Positions 1-7,319 of a DNA stretch of 46,600 bases are shown here, one piece after another (positions within the stretch are counted from its first letter, which is position 1; each line of letters starts with the position of its first letter). The notes beneath the pieces were generated by a model. It saw only the letters and a list, made by a program, of their open reading frames with translations, did not search any database and was not told the DNA's origin. Origin of the DNA: Scytonema sp. RU_4_4 (GTDB taxonomy: Bacteria; Cyanobacteriota; Cyanobacteriia; Cyanobacteriales; Nostocaceae); NCBI GenBank assembly GCA_012031965.1, contig JAAUSC010000033.1:1-46600 (forward strand), read 5' to 3'. The translations under genes and the position numbers were made by a program.

Positions 1-123
1 CCCATACCAGCGATCGCTTTAATTTGTGGCTTAGTTTTAACGTATTTTTACCCAATTACTCGCGAGATGCATACGCAAATTTTACTACAGCTTAAGGAAC
101 GTCACAAGAGCATGGAGAGTTGA
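1..123 (+). CDS. MFS transporter, C-terminal end (partial)
   Basis: The reading frame is open from base 1 and stops at TGA 121-123. It gives 40 residues: a hydrophobic stretch (AIALICGLVLTYF) followed by YPITREMHTQI and a charged tail. A last membrane helix followed by YPITRE and a basic/acidic tail is what the end of GPH/MFS sugar-cation symporters looks like in cyanobacteria. Only the last helix is visible, so the substrate cannot be given. The assignment rests on pattern recognition of a short tail. Confidence 0.55.
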   Translation, partial: PIPAIALICGLVLTYFYPITREMHTQILLQLKERHKSMES

Positions 124-189
124 CACTACTAAGTATAATATTGCGTAAGTTCAAGCGTGAAATTTTTGTATCTGAACTGGTGCGCCCCA

Positions 190-270
190 AAGACTGCGCT
201 CAGGCGTATGCCTACGGCACGGCTTTGCCGAACGCTACGCGTTCGCGAGTGCGACGAGTGCGCCTATGCG
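190..270. repeat. GC-rich dispersed repeat of cyanobacterial type
   Basis: A GC-rich patch in an AT-rich spacer. It contains short complementary pieces (CGGC with GCCG around ACGGCTTT) and alternating CTACG / CGAGTGCGACGAGTGCG motifs. It resembles the small dispersed palindromic repeats scattered through Nostocales genomes. No coding potential was recognised. Confidence 0.5.
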
Positions 271-369
271 TTTAAAAATATACTCAAACATTTGGGATGC
301 TCCCAATTTTTAAGGCTTCCGACAGCTTAGGATAAAATTATTGATAAAATAGCAGGCAAGAGGCAGGTA

Positions 370-777
370 ATGTCAATCGTCAAAGTTGAAGTACAATTAT
401 CTTCAGAAGAGTTGCTCAAAGCAGTTGAGCAATTAAGCTTGTCTGAATTAGAACAATTTGTATCGCAAGTTATTGTTTTACAAGCGCAACGTAAAGCTAC
501 TAGACTGCCGCAAGCAGAAGCGGAATTATTACTCAAAATTAATCAAGGTATCCCCTCAAATATTCAGAGAGATTACGAAGAATTGATGGCTAAACGAGAG
601 GGTGAAATCCTCACACATGATGAGCATCAAAAATTATTACAGTTAACTCATAAAATAGAAAAAATGCAAGCACAGCGTATAGAGAATTTAGCAGAATTAG
701 CACGTTTGCGTGAGATTTCACTGAGTGCCTTAATGGAAAATTTAGGTATTCAAGCAATAAATAATGTCTGGAAATAG
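370..777 (+). CDS. Hypothetical coiled-coil protein paired with HNH nuclease
   Basis: A 135-residue, highly charged and helix-rich protein without a signal peptide or membrane segment. Heptad-like leucines run through residues 10-45 (SSEELLKAVEQLSLSELEQF) and again at 75-125, so coiled coils are likely. I do not recognise a named domain. The last codons overlap the start of the HNH endonuclease gene by 14 bp in another frame, which implies translational coupling. The tight overlap suggests it partners or controls the nuclease, as in an antitoxin/immunity or DNA-targeting pair; that is inference only. The ATG start follows a GGCAGGTA stretch that may act as ribosome binding site. Confidence 0.8.
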   Translation: MSIVKVEVQLSSEELLKAVEQLSLSELEQFVSQVIVLQAQRKATRLPQAEAELLLKINQGIPSNIQRDYEELMAKREGEILTHDEHQKLLQLTHKIEKMQAQRIENLAELARLREISLSALMENLGIQAINNVWK

Positions 778-1201
778 AGTGACAGCACAGCAAAAAAAGT
801 TTGTAGTCAAGCGAGCTAATGGATGTTGCGAATATTGTAGAAGCCAAGAACGTTTTGCTATTCAAGCTTTTTCTGCCGAACATATTATTCCCAAGAGTCA
901 AGGTGGAGAAACGAATCTAGATAATTTGGCTCTTTCTTGTCAGGGTTGTAACAATCACAAATATAATAAAATCCAAGGTCGTGACCCAGTAAGTGGTGAA
1001 AATGTACCCTTGTATCACCCACGTCAACAGCTATGGAATGATAATTTTGCATGGAATTCTGACTTTACTTTAGTTATTGGTTTGACTCCAACAGGAAGAG
1101 CTACAGTAGAAACTCTACAGTTGAATAGAGAAGGAGTTGTGAATTTGCGCCGAGTCTTGTACACAATGGGAGAACATCCTCCAGAGAATTTTAATGATTG
1201 A
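764..1201 (+). CDS. HNH endonuclease
   Basis: 145 residues with a compact HNH/ββα-metal core. A zinc-type CEYC pair lies near residues 22-25. The core AEHIIPKSQGG with downstream N-L-A-L-S-C-QGC-N-NHK carries the first histidine (EHI), the asparagine and a second Cys-x2-Cys pair. HNH proteins of this size are either stand-alone nucleases or mobile/defence associated. The C-terminal half (LYHPRQQLWNDNFAWN..) matches the usual extension of cyanobacterial HNH proteins of about 140-170 residues. The ATG lies inside the upstream gene, so the two are co-translated. The target DNA is unknown. Confidence 0.9.
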   Translation: MSGNRVTAQQKKFVVKRANGCCEYCRSQERFAIQAFSAEHIIPKSQGGETNLDNLALSCQGCNNHKYNKIQGRDPVSGENVPLYHPRQQLWNDNFAWNSDFTLVIGLTPTGRATVETLQLNREGVVNLRRVLYTMGEHPPENFND

Positions 1202-1223
1202 TAATAATTGTTGACCGAAGAAA

Positions 1224-1290
1224 GAACGGGCTGCGCCCTTGCACTCTACAGAACAGAGAACGGGCTACGCCGAGCTACGCGCTCCAGTAG
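1224..1290. repeat. Two copies of a GAACGGGCT[G/A]CGCC repeat
   Basis: The 14-mer GAACGGGCTGCGCC at 1224-1237 recurs as GAACGGGCTACGCC at 1258-1271, followed by GAGCTACGCGCTCC, which can fold (GAGC/GCTC). It belongs to the same GC-rich dispersed repeat class as bases 190-270. The rest of the spacer 1202-1459 shows nothing I can name. Confidence 0.5.
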
Positions 1291-1459
1291 TCAGAATGAT
1301 AACTGCTCACTGGCGAATAAAAAGCAAATTCAGTGAGTTCTCTTAGGTAGTAAGTAGCATATCAAGGTCTGCAAATGACTGGTATTAGGGGTTTCCCCAA
1401 TACCAATACCAGTCACCTCAACGTAGCTGATTTCCCGTTGATAACTATCGAGTATACGA

Positions 1460-1897
1460 TCAGCTTTTACTATAGTTATCAATTATCTTGGCTAAGCCTG
1501 GTACCGCCTCCTCTACGTGTTTCTTCGCTGAGTTGCGCAGTTTGTTATATACACCTCGCACAGTCTTATTCTTGCTTCTCTCGATTTTTGCGTCGGTAAT
1601 GCCCAGTAGTGCGTCTGCTGTGCGATCGCTGTTCTGGGTTAGATGTGTAACCGGGTCGCCCGTCTGTATACCCTCACTCCAAATGGGATCGAGTGCAGCC
1701 AAGGATTCCGGGAGCAGCATCGCAATGGCGCCGGCGCAATAACTGGGCGCAAGTCCCCTTATAGCGGTGTAGCCTGCTTTCATAGCAAGACCAGAAACCC
1801 CTTGCATTGAAGCGACTTGTGTGTCTATCAACTTCGTGCAGTCAGCCACGACCATATCCCTTTTATTTGCGTCTAACAGACCATCGCTAAGTCCCAT
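1460..1897 (-). CDS. DUF6918 family protein
   Basis: 145 residues. The sequence follows the DUF6918 pattern known mainly from actinobacteria and also cyanobacteria: an N-terminal RDMVVADCTKLIDTQVA block, GLAMKAGYTAIRGLAP, LLPESLAALDPIWSEG, and a late block ADALLGITDAKIERSKNKT then KKHVEEAVPGLAKIID. The function is unknown; it is probably a soluble helical protein. The ATG at 1897 is preceded by a strong AAGGAGA ribosome binding site, which fixes the start. It is monocistronic, separated by about 100 bp from the next gene on the same strand. Confidence 0.75.
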   Translation of the reverse strand: MGLSDGLLDANKRDMVVADCTKLIDTQVASMQGVSGLAMKAGYTAIRGLAPSYCAGAIAMLLPESLAALDPIWSEGIQTGDPVTHLTQNSDRTADALLGITDAKIERSKNKTVRGVYNKLRNSAKKHVEEAVPGLAKIIDNYSKS

Positions 1898-1917
1898 TGT
1901 TGATTCTCCTTAAAGTA

Positions 1918-1979
1918 ATACCATTTCATTTTTATTCAACTCATTGTTTTATGTAGCAGGAAATTACAGAAAATGGTAT
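1918..1979. repeat. Inverted repeat ATACCATTT / AAATGGTAT
   Basis: A 9-bp perfect inverted repeat (1918-1926 and 1971-1979) flanks the spacer upstream of the DUF6918 gene. It lies where that gene's promoter should be. It may be the end pair of a tiny mobile element or a regulatory palindrome; nothing decides this. Confidence 0.4.
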
Positions 1980-1995
1980 AAAACTCAGAGGATGT

Positions 1996-2565
1996 TCATG
2001 AACTTTTTAATATTGCTTTGAGAAAAATAAAGTGAATCAAAAGAAAATTGTCATTCTTCTTGAAAGAAGTTAAAAACTTTAACAAGAGTAATTTCGGTAG
2101 CTTTATGTAATTATTTTTATTTTTACTATTTGAATTTCTTATGTTTCCTTGTTTATGGAAAAATTGTTGCAAAATTTCTCCGGGTTTGCGGTCCCAAGTG
2201 TCGATATGCTCGTAAATGAAACCCTGTTCATTGAGTTTGTAAGTTGAGTAGCCGTTGAAAAAGACTCCCGCTTTCCAAGGAACACGCAAAACACCCCGAA
2301 CTGTCCACTCCGCCAAAATTGTGTCTTCATCTGACTGAGACACATTATGTAAGTCAAAGTAGATTTTTGTAAAAAATAGCTGCGCGTGAAATCGCAAAGT
2401 CCAAAAAATAATCCGATAGTTCAATTTTCCTTGAAACCTGTTCACTGGGTCTTGAAAGTAAATATCCCGCGTGTAAATTTCATAGGAAATATCCTTCTCA
2501 AAAAGTTTTGGTAAATCTCTTTTGAGAGTTTCAATATCTTTTTCCACCTGTAATTGATATTTCAC
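1996..2565 (-). CDS. DUF2358 domain protein with extra C-terminal tail
   Basis: Residues 1-135 match the DUF2358 family of cyanobacteria and plastids: KDIETLKRDLPKLFEKDISYEIY, IYFQDPVNRFQG, then a LAEWTVRG..PW block and FNGYSTYKLNEQGFIYEHIDTWD. The NTF2-like fold is expected. The function is unknown. The last ~50 residues (141-189) are Lys/Asn/Leu-rich and unlike the domain. The start is GTG at 2565 with an ideal GGGAGG six bases upstream. It lies 11 bp after the stop of the glycoside hydrolase-like gene, so the two form an operon. Confidence 0.8.
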   Translation of the reverse strand: MKYQLQVEKDIETLKRDLPKLFEKDISYEIYTRDIYFQDPVNRFQGKLNYRIIFWTLRFHAQLFFTKIYFDLHNVSQSDEDTILAEWTVRGVLRVPWKAGVFFNGYSTYKLNEQGFIYEHIDTWDRKPGEILQQFFHKQGNIRNSNSKNKNNYIKLPKLLLLKFLTSFKKNDNFLLIHFIFLKAILKSS

Positions 2566-2576
2566 GCATGACCTCC

Positions 2577-3728
2577 CTAAACAAGATTTTTTAAAAACCT
2601 CAGTAACTTCTGCCCAATAGAAGATGCTTTCTTGCTCACTTTAGCTTGATTTAAATCTGATAGAGAAGGAAATACAGCAGACTGTGCATAAGGACCTTTT
2701 CGCAATACCTCAGCTAAAGCGTTATTTTCTTCTCGCAAACCTTCGTAGAAAAAGAAAACTTCTCCAGCAATGCCACAAGCACGGTTATACTCGATAGCTT
2801 GCAACATTTCTTTTGAACTTACTCGGTAAGAACCAACTTTCATAAGAATTCCTGGTACTAACTTCGATAGTGTAGCATCAGTGAATTGCTCGTTTACCAA
2901 TGTATCAATAATACTTTTATAAGCGAAGAAATCACGACGATAGACTTGGGGATGGATAATATCTACAAGCCCTTGTTTCAGCCAAGTAGGTGAACCTTGT
3001 AGGTATTCTTTATATGCCCAGTCATGGATGTTGGGAGTTATTGATATTAGCAGGTTAGAATTAATCGCTTTGACAGCTTGATAAAGGCGGGCAAGAAATT
3101 CAGTAAGAATATCGGCACGCCACTGTAACCATCTTGTATCTTTGAAGTTTTTTGGCGGGTTTTCACCAAACTGTTGGTGATAGAGTTCCACAGTTCCTCT
3201 ATCATAACCGCCTTCGCTAGGCAATGCAGGCAAGCGGTCATCACCTTGGATACCGTCTACATCGTAATTTTTTACAACTTCCAATATTAGATTTAACATA
3301 AAACTTTGAACTTCTGGATTGAGGGCATTCAACCACTCGAAGTTGTTTTTTTTCAGCAAATTGCCCTCAATGTCACGAGCAGCCCATTCAGGCTTTTTTG
3401 CTAGCAATGGTCCACCATTCAAATTGTAGGAACTGGCGAATCCATATTCAAACCAAGGAATGACTTTTAACCCAACCCGCCGCGCCTCAGTAATCACTTC
3501 TGCCAAGGGATCGCGTCCGACAAATTGCGGGTTTATTTCCATATCAAAAGTTTGCCGCATCAATTGACTAGGATACATTGTCGTCCCCTTATTCCAGACA
3601 ACAGGGAAGACTACATTAAATCCTGTCTCGGCAAGAAAGTCCATTGCTTCGGCAATGTTTTGTCGAGAATGGAAAACTTTGCTATCTGTTATAGTGAGCC
3701 AGACACCGCGTGTTTCTACTCTTGCCAT
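2577..3728 (-). CDS. Glycoside hydrolase-like family 10 (GHL10) protein
   Basis: 383 residues with the GHL10/DUF187 TIM-barrel pattern: RGVWLTITDSKVF at residue 7, FNVVFPVVWNKG, a long GLKVIPWFEYGF, then YDVDGIQGDDRLPALPSE, LISITPNIHDW and VDIIHPQVYRRD. Asp residues in the DGIQGDD loop are candidates for the active site. There is no signal peptide, so it would be cytosolic, unlike many secreted GHL10 enzymes. Its polysaccharide substrate is unknown. It is the first gene of a two-gene unit with the DUF2358 gene. The C-terminal 40 residues are basic and not part of the barrel. Confidence 0.85.
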   Translation of the reverse strand: MARVETRGVWLTITDSKVFHSRQNIAEAMDFLAETGFNVVFPVVWNKGTTMYPSQLMRQTFDMEINPQFVGRDPLAEVITEARRVGLKVIPWFEYGFASSYNLNGGPLLAKKPEWAARDIEGNLLKKNNFEWLNALNPEVQSFMLNLILEVVKNYDVDGIQGDDRLPALPSEGGYDRGTVELYHQQFGENPPKNFKDTRWLQWRADILTEFLARLYQAVKAINSNLLISITPNIHDWAYKEYLQGSPTWLKQGLVDIIHPQVYRRDFFAYKSIIDTLVNEQFTDATLSKLVPGILMKVGSYRVSSKEMLQAIEYNRACGIAGEVFFFYEGLREENNALAEVLRKGPYAQSAVFPSLSDLNQAKVSKKASSIGQKLLRFLKNLV

Positions 3729-3776
3729 AAACTTTGTAATTGTTTGTTAGAGGTATTTAATAGATTTATTTTAAGA

Positions 3777-3800
3777 AGAACGCAGAACGCAGAACGCAGA
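3777..3800. repeat. Tandem heptamer AGAACGC, 3.4 copies
   Basis: Three contiguous AGAACGC units and a partial AGA lie upstream of the GHL10 gene. Short tandemly repeated heptamers (STRRs) of this kind are well known in heterocystous cyanobacteria. Confidence 0.75.
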
Positions 3801-3802
3801 AT

Positions 3803-3828
3803 ATCCCCACGGATGAAATCCGGGGGAT
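3803..3828. repeat. Hairpin ATCCCC-CGGAT / ATCCG-GGGGAT
   Basis: An 11-bp stem with one bulged A and a GAA loop. No T-run follows on either strand, so it is more likely a dispersed palindrome than a terminator. A second, weaker inverted repeat (ACAGATG 3870-3876 with CATCTGT 3901-3907) follows it. Confidence 0.55.
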
Positions 3829-3972
3829 TTCATAAAGAAAGAATTCTTCTTGTCTCCATATTTAGAACGACAGATGGATATAGATAAATACAGATTATTT
3901 CATCTGTGTCTATCTGTGGTTTCATTTTGATAGCAATTGACAATTTAATTAGGTGTAAAAAACGAATTTCTT

Positions 3973-5127
3973 TCAATCTGATTTCTTTACTTTAGCTAGC
4001 GCATCTTCAGCCGCAGCCTTCTTAGCATCTCTCTTACTGCGCCCTTTCCCTTCTCCGTACTCTTTGTCTCCCACAAAGACTTTAGCGACAAACTCTGGAG
4101 CGTGAGATGAACCACCTACTTGAACTGCGATATACTTGGGTGGTGTTTGAGTGATGTTGCGTTGCACCCATTCCTGAAACCGATTTTGAGAGTCTACATT
4201 TGAGCGAATCTCCACAATCTTCTCAGGAACAGAATTAAATAGCGGTTCTACAACAGCACGCACTGCTTCAATATCATAATTGTTGTCTATGTAGTAAGCA
4301 GCAATGACTGCTTCCAAGGCGCTACTTAGTAAATTGGGATTTTGGTAACCTCCTTCTAAAGTTGCACCTCTACCTAAGCGCATTTTGGAGTCCAAGCCAA
4401 CCTCAGTTGCAAACTTTGCCAGTTGCTGTTCATCTACCAGTGCAGAACGCCGACGAGTTAGTTCATCTTCTTCTTTTTCTGGATAACGACGATAAAGGTA
4501 TTCGCCACTTAAAAAAGTCAGCAAAGCATCACCCAGAAACTCAAGACGTTCGTTATGTTCTCCTTCTTGCGGGTTTTCATGGACATAGGAACGGTGTGTC
4601 AGCGCACGGCGCAAAAGAGAAATATTCTGAAAGCTTTGTTGTTTAATAATTTCAGCCAATCTTTCTGTGTTCTGGGCTTTTTCGGCTTGTTTAGAATAAA
4701 GTATTCCTAAGATTTTGTGTTTGTGCTGTTCTACAAGATTTGCCTCTGGTGCAGAGATCGCTTTCAGAAGTCGAGTCATTGTGTCGAAAGCACGATAAAT
4801 GTCCTCAGTTGAAAAGCGAGATTGATGCGCCCAAGTCTTGCTGATTTCAATGAGTTCACTCACTAACGCACGTTCAGCGTAACCTAATTTTTGGCTGAAT
4901 ACCTGCTTCCACTGCTCAATTATGATTTCTAATAAAGCAAAAACATCATCACGTAAAACGTCTTCTGGGCTAGGCTTAATGGTTGAGTCATAAGACATAT
5001 ATGATTGGGCAATTGTTAGCCAGCGCTCACCATAGACCGTTTGCATTTCTCTTTTTACATATGGGTATAAGCCTTGATTTAAAAGAGTTAAACCTCTGCT
5101 AACTTGTTCGTGGTTGATCACAGCCAT
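3973..5127 (-). CDS. RNase III-like protein with N-terminal Swt1-HEPN-like domain
   Basis: 384 residues, about 150 longer than a standard RNase III. Residues 5-130 resemble the Swt1-type HEPN domain: RGLTLLNQGLYPYVKREM, then TWAHQSRFSTEDIYRAFDT, where family members usually read RNxWAHQ. Residues 155-295 form the RNase III domain with the signature HNERLEFLGDAL (E196, D200). Residues 313-380 form a dsRNA-binding domain ending in GRSKRDAKKAAAEDAL. In the second metal-binding stretch LLSSALEAVIAAYYID, E272 is kept but the usual Asp three residues before it is Ser269. The Arg of the HEPN R-x4-H motif is also missing (Ser96 before His101). It may cut dsRNA weakly or only bind it. The ATG at 5127 has no clear ribosome binding site. 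Confidence 0.85.
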   Translation of the reverse strand: MAVINHEQVSRGLTLLNQGLYPYVKREMQTVYGERWLTIAQSYMSYDSTIKPSPEDVLRDDVFALLEIIIEQWKQVFSQKLGYAERALVSELIEISKTWAHQSRFSTEDIYRAFDTMTRLLKAISAPEANLVEQHKHKILGILYSKQAEKAQNTERLAEIIKQQSFQNISLLRRALTHRSYVHENPQEGEHNERLEFLGDALLTFLSGEYLYRRYPEKEEDELTRRRSALVDEQQLAKFATEVGLDSKMRLGRGATLEGGYQNPNLLSSALEAVIAAYYIDNNYDIEAVRAVVEPLFNSVPEKIVEIRSNVDSQNRFQEWVQRNITQTPPKYIAVQVGGSSHAPEFVAKVFVGDKEYGEGKGRSKRDAKKAAAEDALAKVKKSD

Positions 5128-5459
5128 ATGTGTATTGAAAGTAACATTTCTTAGGAAAAATTATTTTAGGCACTTTATTTGCTCAAAGGCAAGCGGATTC
5201 TTGCCTTAACAAGCATTCTTATTCAGTATAGACGTGGTAATAATGACTTTGTTTTTCTAAACTAAAAATAAAATAAAGAAAGAACCACAGGCACTAAAGT
5301 ACCTCTTCTGGGGTTGCATCGACTGTCTGTTCACGTAGTGTGAAGTCATATTCAGAGCTTAACACTTAACTTAGTTTCATCGTTTCATCAAACTGGTTTT
5401 TTGAGAAAAAAGATTCCACAGAGCTTGAGAGAGTTTGAGAGAGTTTAAGAAAAATTTTA
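5128..5459. other. Divergent promoter region, RNase III-like / NTF2-like genes
   Basis: 332 bp separate two divergent genes, so promoters for both must lie here. A TATAGA-like hexamer is present near 5226, but I cannot place a -35 box with confidence. No coding potential was recognised. Confidence 0.5.
5425..5450. repeat. Tandem TTGAGAGAGT repeat in 5' leader
   Basis: Two exact copies of TTGAGAGAGT and a degenerate TTAAGA lie just before the ATG at 5460. The purine-rich repeat may overlap or replace the ribosome binding site of the NTF2-like gene, which otherwise lacks one. Confidence 0.6.
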
Positions 5460-5915
5460 ATGACAAAACTATCTAGATGTTTAGTATTAGGAATTATACT
5501 TTTTTGCATAACTTTTATGACACCTGTATCTGCAAATCCATCTATGAATCAAGAGAATATTCGTGTATTGCTTGAAAAAGCCAGAGATGCTTGGGTTACT
5601 CAAAATGCTGATGCTCTCGTCCAGTTGTTTACAAAGGACGGTGAACTCATAGTACCTGGGAAACGTTGGCAGGGTCAAGAGAAAATAAGAGAAGAAATTA
5701 TCCAGTTTGCTCAACAGTATTCAAATGTGAAAATTGACATTAAAAGGATTATTATCCTGGGAAATCAGGCAGTAGTTGAATGGTATTACGAAGATACTGA
5801 AAAGGCATCAGGTCACCGCAACAAAGCTGATGATGTTATCGTTGTTGATTTCAAAGAGGGTCGAATTAGCCGTTGGCGCGAATATATTGACACAGAAACA
5901 CCAGCTAATAAGTAA
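5460..5915 (+). CDS. Secreted NTF2-like (SnoaL/DUF4440-type) protein
   Basis: 151 residues. Residues 1-25 are a typical Sec signal peptide: basic start (MTKLSR), hydrophobic core (LGIILFCITFM), VSA-N cleavage site. The mature part follows the NTF2-like cone fold: LLEKARDAWVTQNADALVQLFTKDGELIVPG, then WQGQEKIREEI, VVEWYYEDT and FKEGRISRWREYID. Members bind small ligands or have lost activity; the role here is not known. It is likely periplasmic. It stands alone and ends before a clear terminator hairpin at 5962. Confidence 0.85.
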   Translation: MTKLSRCLVLGIILFCITFMTPVSANPSMNQENIRVLLEKARDAWVTQNADALVQLFTKDGELIVPGKRWQGQEKIREEIIQFAQQYSNVKIDIKRIIILGNQAVVEWYYEDTEKASGHRNKADDVIVVDFKEGRISRWREYIDTETPANK

Positions 5916-5961
5916 CAGTTTAGAAACAAAACTCAAAGAATTCTGACTCTAGTCTGACGTT

Positions 5962-5995
5962 AAGCTCCAACTGTAGGATGACTTGCTTGGAGCTT
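5962..5995 (+). terminator. Intrinsic terminator after NTF2-like gene
   Basis: Perfect 9-bp stem AAGCTCCAA (5962-5970) / TTGGAGCTT (5987-5995) followed by TTTGAT, 47 bp after the stop codon at 5915. Confidence 0.7.
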
Positions 5996-6256
5996 TTGAT
6001 TTGCTACCTTAGTAATTGAAGCATACAGTACTGAATGGAGGTTATATCGCTGTGCTCCATTATTGCACATCGAAGGAGAGCGGCGTCAGGTGTGTAAACA
6101 GTACAGATGATTGATTTGACATTGACGGTGTGGAGTTTTTGTCGCTTCCTCCACTTTGTTATCACCGAGGGAAGGCTAAACCCTTCATCAGAGCGGTCTG
6201 AGGTGGTAAGCGTCAGGTGTTGATTGTGCAACTAGGTTTTTATAGTCTTTAAAACA

Positions 6257-6281
6257 GCCTCAGTCTAATTTTGATTGAGGC
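6257..6281 (+). terminator. Terminator-like hairpin
   Basis: GCCTCAGTC (6257-6265) pairs with GATTGAGGC (6273-6281) with one G-U pair, followed by GGTTTTG. It has A-run and T-run on both sides, so it could act in both directions. No gene of its own is evident between 5996 and 6412; the short open frame there is not supported by any recognised motif. Confidence 0.5.
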
Positions 6282-6333
6282 GGTTTTGTCATTTGGGATG
6301 AAGTGATGAAGTATTGATGCCAGAAAAAAATAA

Positions 6334-6352
6334 TCCCTAGCCCAGCTAGGGA
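6334..6352 (-). terminator. Intrinsic terminator for glycine-zipper gene
   Basis: TCCCTAGC (6334-6341) pairs with GCTAGGGA (6345-6352) around a 3-base loop. Read on the minus strand it is followed by TTATTTTTTT. It sits about 60 bp past the stop of the gene at 6413-6817. Confidence 0.8.
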
Positions 6353-6412
6353 AACTGTATTCTAAACCGTGATTGATAATTCGCAACTAAGTTACCACTG
6401 AGAAATTACGAA

Positions 6413-6817
6413 TTACCTTTTCTTTCTGATTGTATTGATAACTGCACCTGTTGCTGCACCTTCGGCTGCACTACCAAGGGTATCTCTACCACCGTTAATA
6501 AGACCATCAGTCAGTGCGCCGGCGGCTGCACCTACTCCAGCATCTTGAATGATGTTGCGCTTTGCTCTTGCTCTACGAGTGCCTCTAAGACCATTCGCAC
6601 CATTGACAGCAGCGCCACTAGCACCGCCCTTAATAGCACCTTTTATCACATTACGTCCTCTAATGACGCCTGAGACAGCGCCAACACCAGCTCCAATGCC
6701 TATATCCTGGAGAACCTTGTCATCAGCAGACGCAGGTTGAGCTGGAACCAAACTAACACCAGCTAAACTTGCAGCCAAGAGACTAGGCATAAGTGTACGT
6801 TTTAAAATCTTGTTCAT
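6413..6817 (-). CDS. Secreted glycine-zipper-like protein
   Basis: 134 residues. Residues 1-31 look like a signal peptide (MNKILKRTLMPSLLAASLAG..ASA-DD). The mature part carries Gly/Ala repeats spaced by three or four residues (IGIGAGVGAVSGVIRG, IKGGASGAAVNGANG, AGVGAAAGALTDGLING, AAEGAATGAVINTI), separated by basic patches such as TRRARAKR. Glycine zippers insert in or pack against membranes. The real function is unknown. The start is fixed by AAGGAGA eight bases before ATG. A strong terminator follows, so it is a single-gene unit. Confidence 0.75.
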   Translation of the reverse strand: MNKILKRTLMPSLLAASLAGVSLVPAQPASADDKVLQDIGIGAGVGAVSGVIRGRNVIKGAIKGGASGAAVNGANGLRGTRRARAKRNIIQDAGVGAAAGALTDGLINGGRDTLGSAAEGAATGAVINTIRKKR

Positions 6818-6950
6818 AGATTCTCCTTCTCAACTCATCAGATGACTATAAAAAAATTGAAGTTGTTCCAGTTTTTTACCTTTTCTCCAGTCTAGACAAT
6901 AGGAAACTTTTTCTGGATGAAAATACTTTCATAATTACCGTACCTTTTAT

Positions 6951-7220
6951 TCAAAATGCCTGAATCCACTCTTTGACAGAATATTCAGTCCAGATGCCAT
7001 TTTGCCAATAAGGATCAGCCTCAACTAACTGGCGTACGGTCGTTTCGTCTTCGGCTTCGTAAATACCAAAGACTTGAGTGACATCTATCGTAGGACCAAT
7101 AGTAATCAACACACCAGATTCTTTCTGTTTTGCCAATCCATCTAGATGCGCTTGACGATAAGGGGCGCGTTTTTCTAGAACGTCTTCGCAGTAAGTTCCC
7201 CACATGACATATTTAGGCAT
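6951..7220 (-). CDS. YCII-related domain protein
   Basis: 89 residues from the ATG at 7220 (MPKYVMWGTYCEDVLEKRAPYR). The frame is open further upstream to 7262, but those 14 residues do not belong to the family. The pattern, including R-x-A-H-L-D-G-L, LITIGPT, FGIYEAEDETTVRQLVEADPYWQNGIW and VKEWIQAF, is typical of the YCII ferredoxin-like fold, which has a conserved His and Asp in the pocket. Some members are dehydrochlorinase-like; most have no known substrate. It lies just downstream of pheT on the same strand (99 bp gap), so readthrough from pheT is possible. Confidence 0.8.
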   Translation of the reverse strand: MPKYVMWGTYCEDVLEKRAPYRQAHLDGLAKQKESGVLITIGPTIDVTQVFGIYEAEDETTVRQLVEADPYWQNGIWTEYSVKEWIQAF

Positions 7221-7319
7221 AATTTTATACAATTCAAAATTCAAAAAATCAACATTCAACAAATAAGGAAGAAAGAAGAGGAAAGATTTTCTTTACTTTT
7301 CACTCTTGTTTCTTGTGGC

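Noticed and set aside
1375-1599. 74-codon plus-strand frame
   Set aside because: Overlaps the DUF6918 gene in antisense and reads as low-complexity residues; a shadow frame.
3803-3828. Terminator for the GHL10 or RNase III-like gene
   Set aside because: The stem is good but no T-run follows on either strand and it lies upstream of the GHL10 start, so it is listed as a repeat.
6004-6231. 75-codon minus-strand frame
   Set aside because: No domain, no ribosome binding site, and it lies between two terminator hairpins; likely chance.
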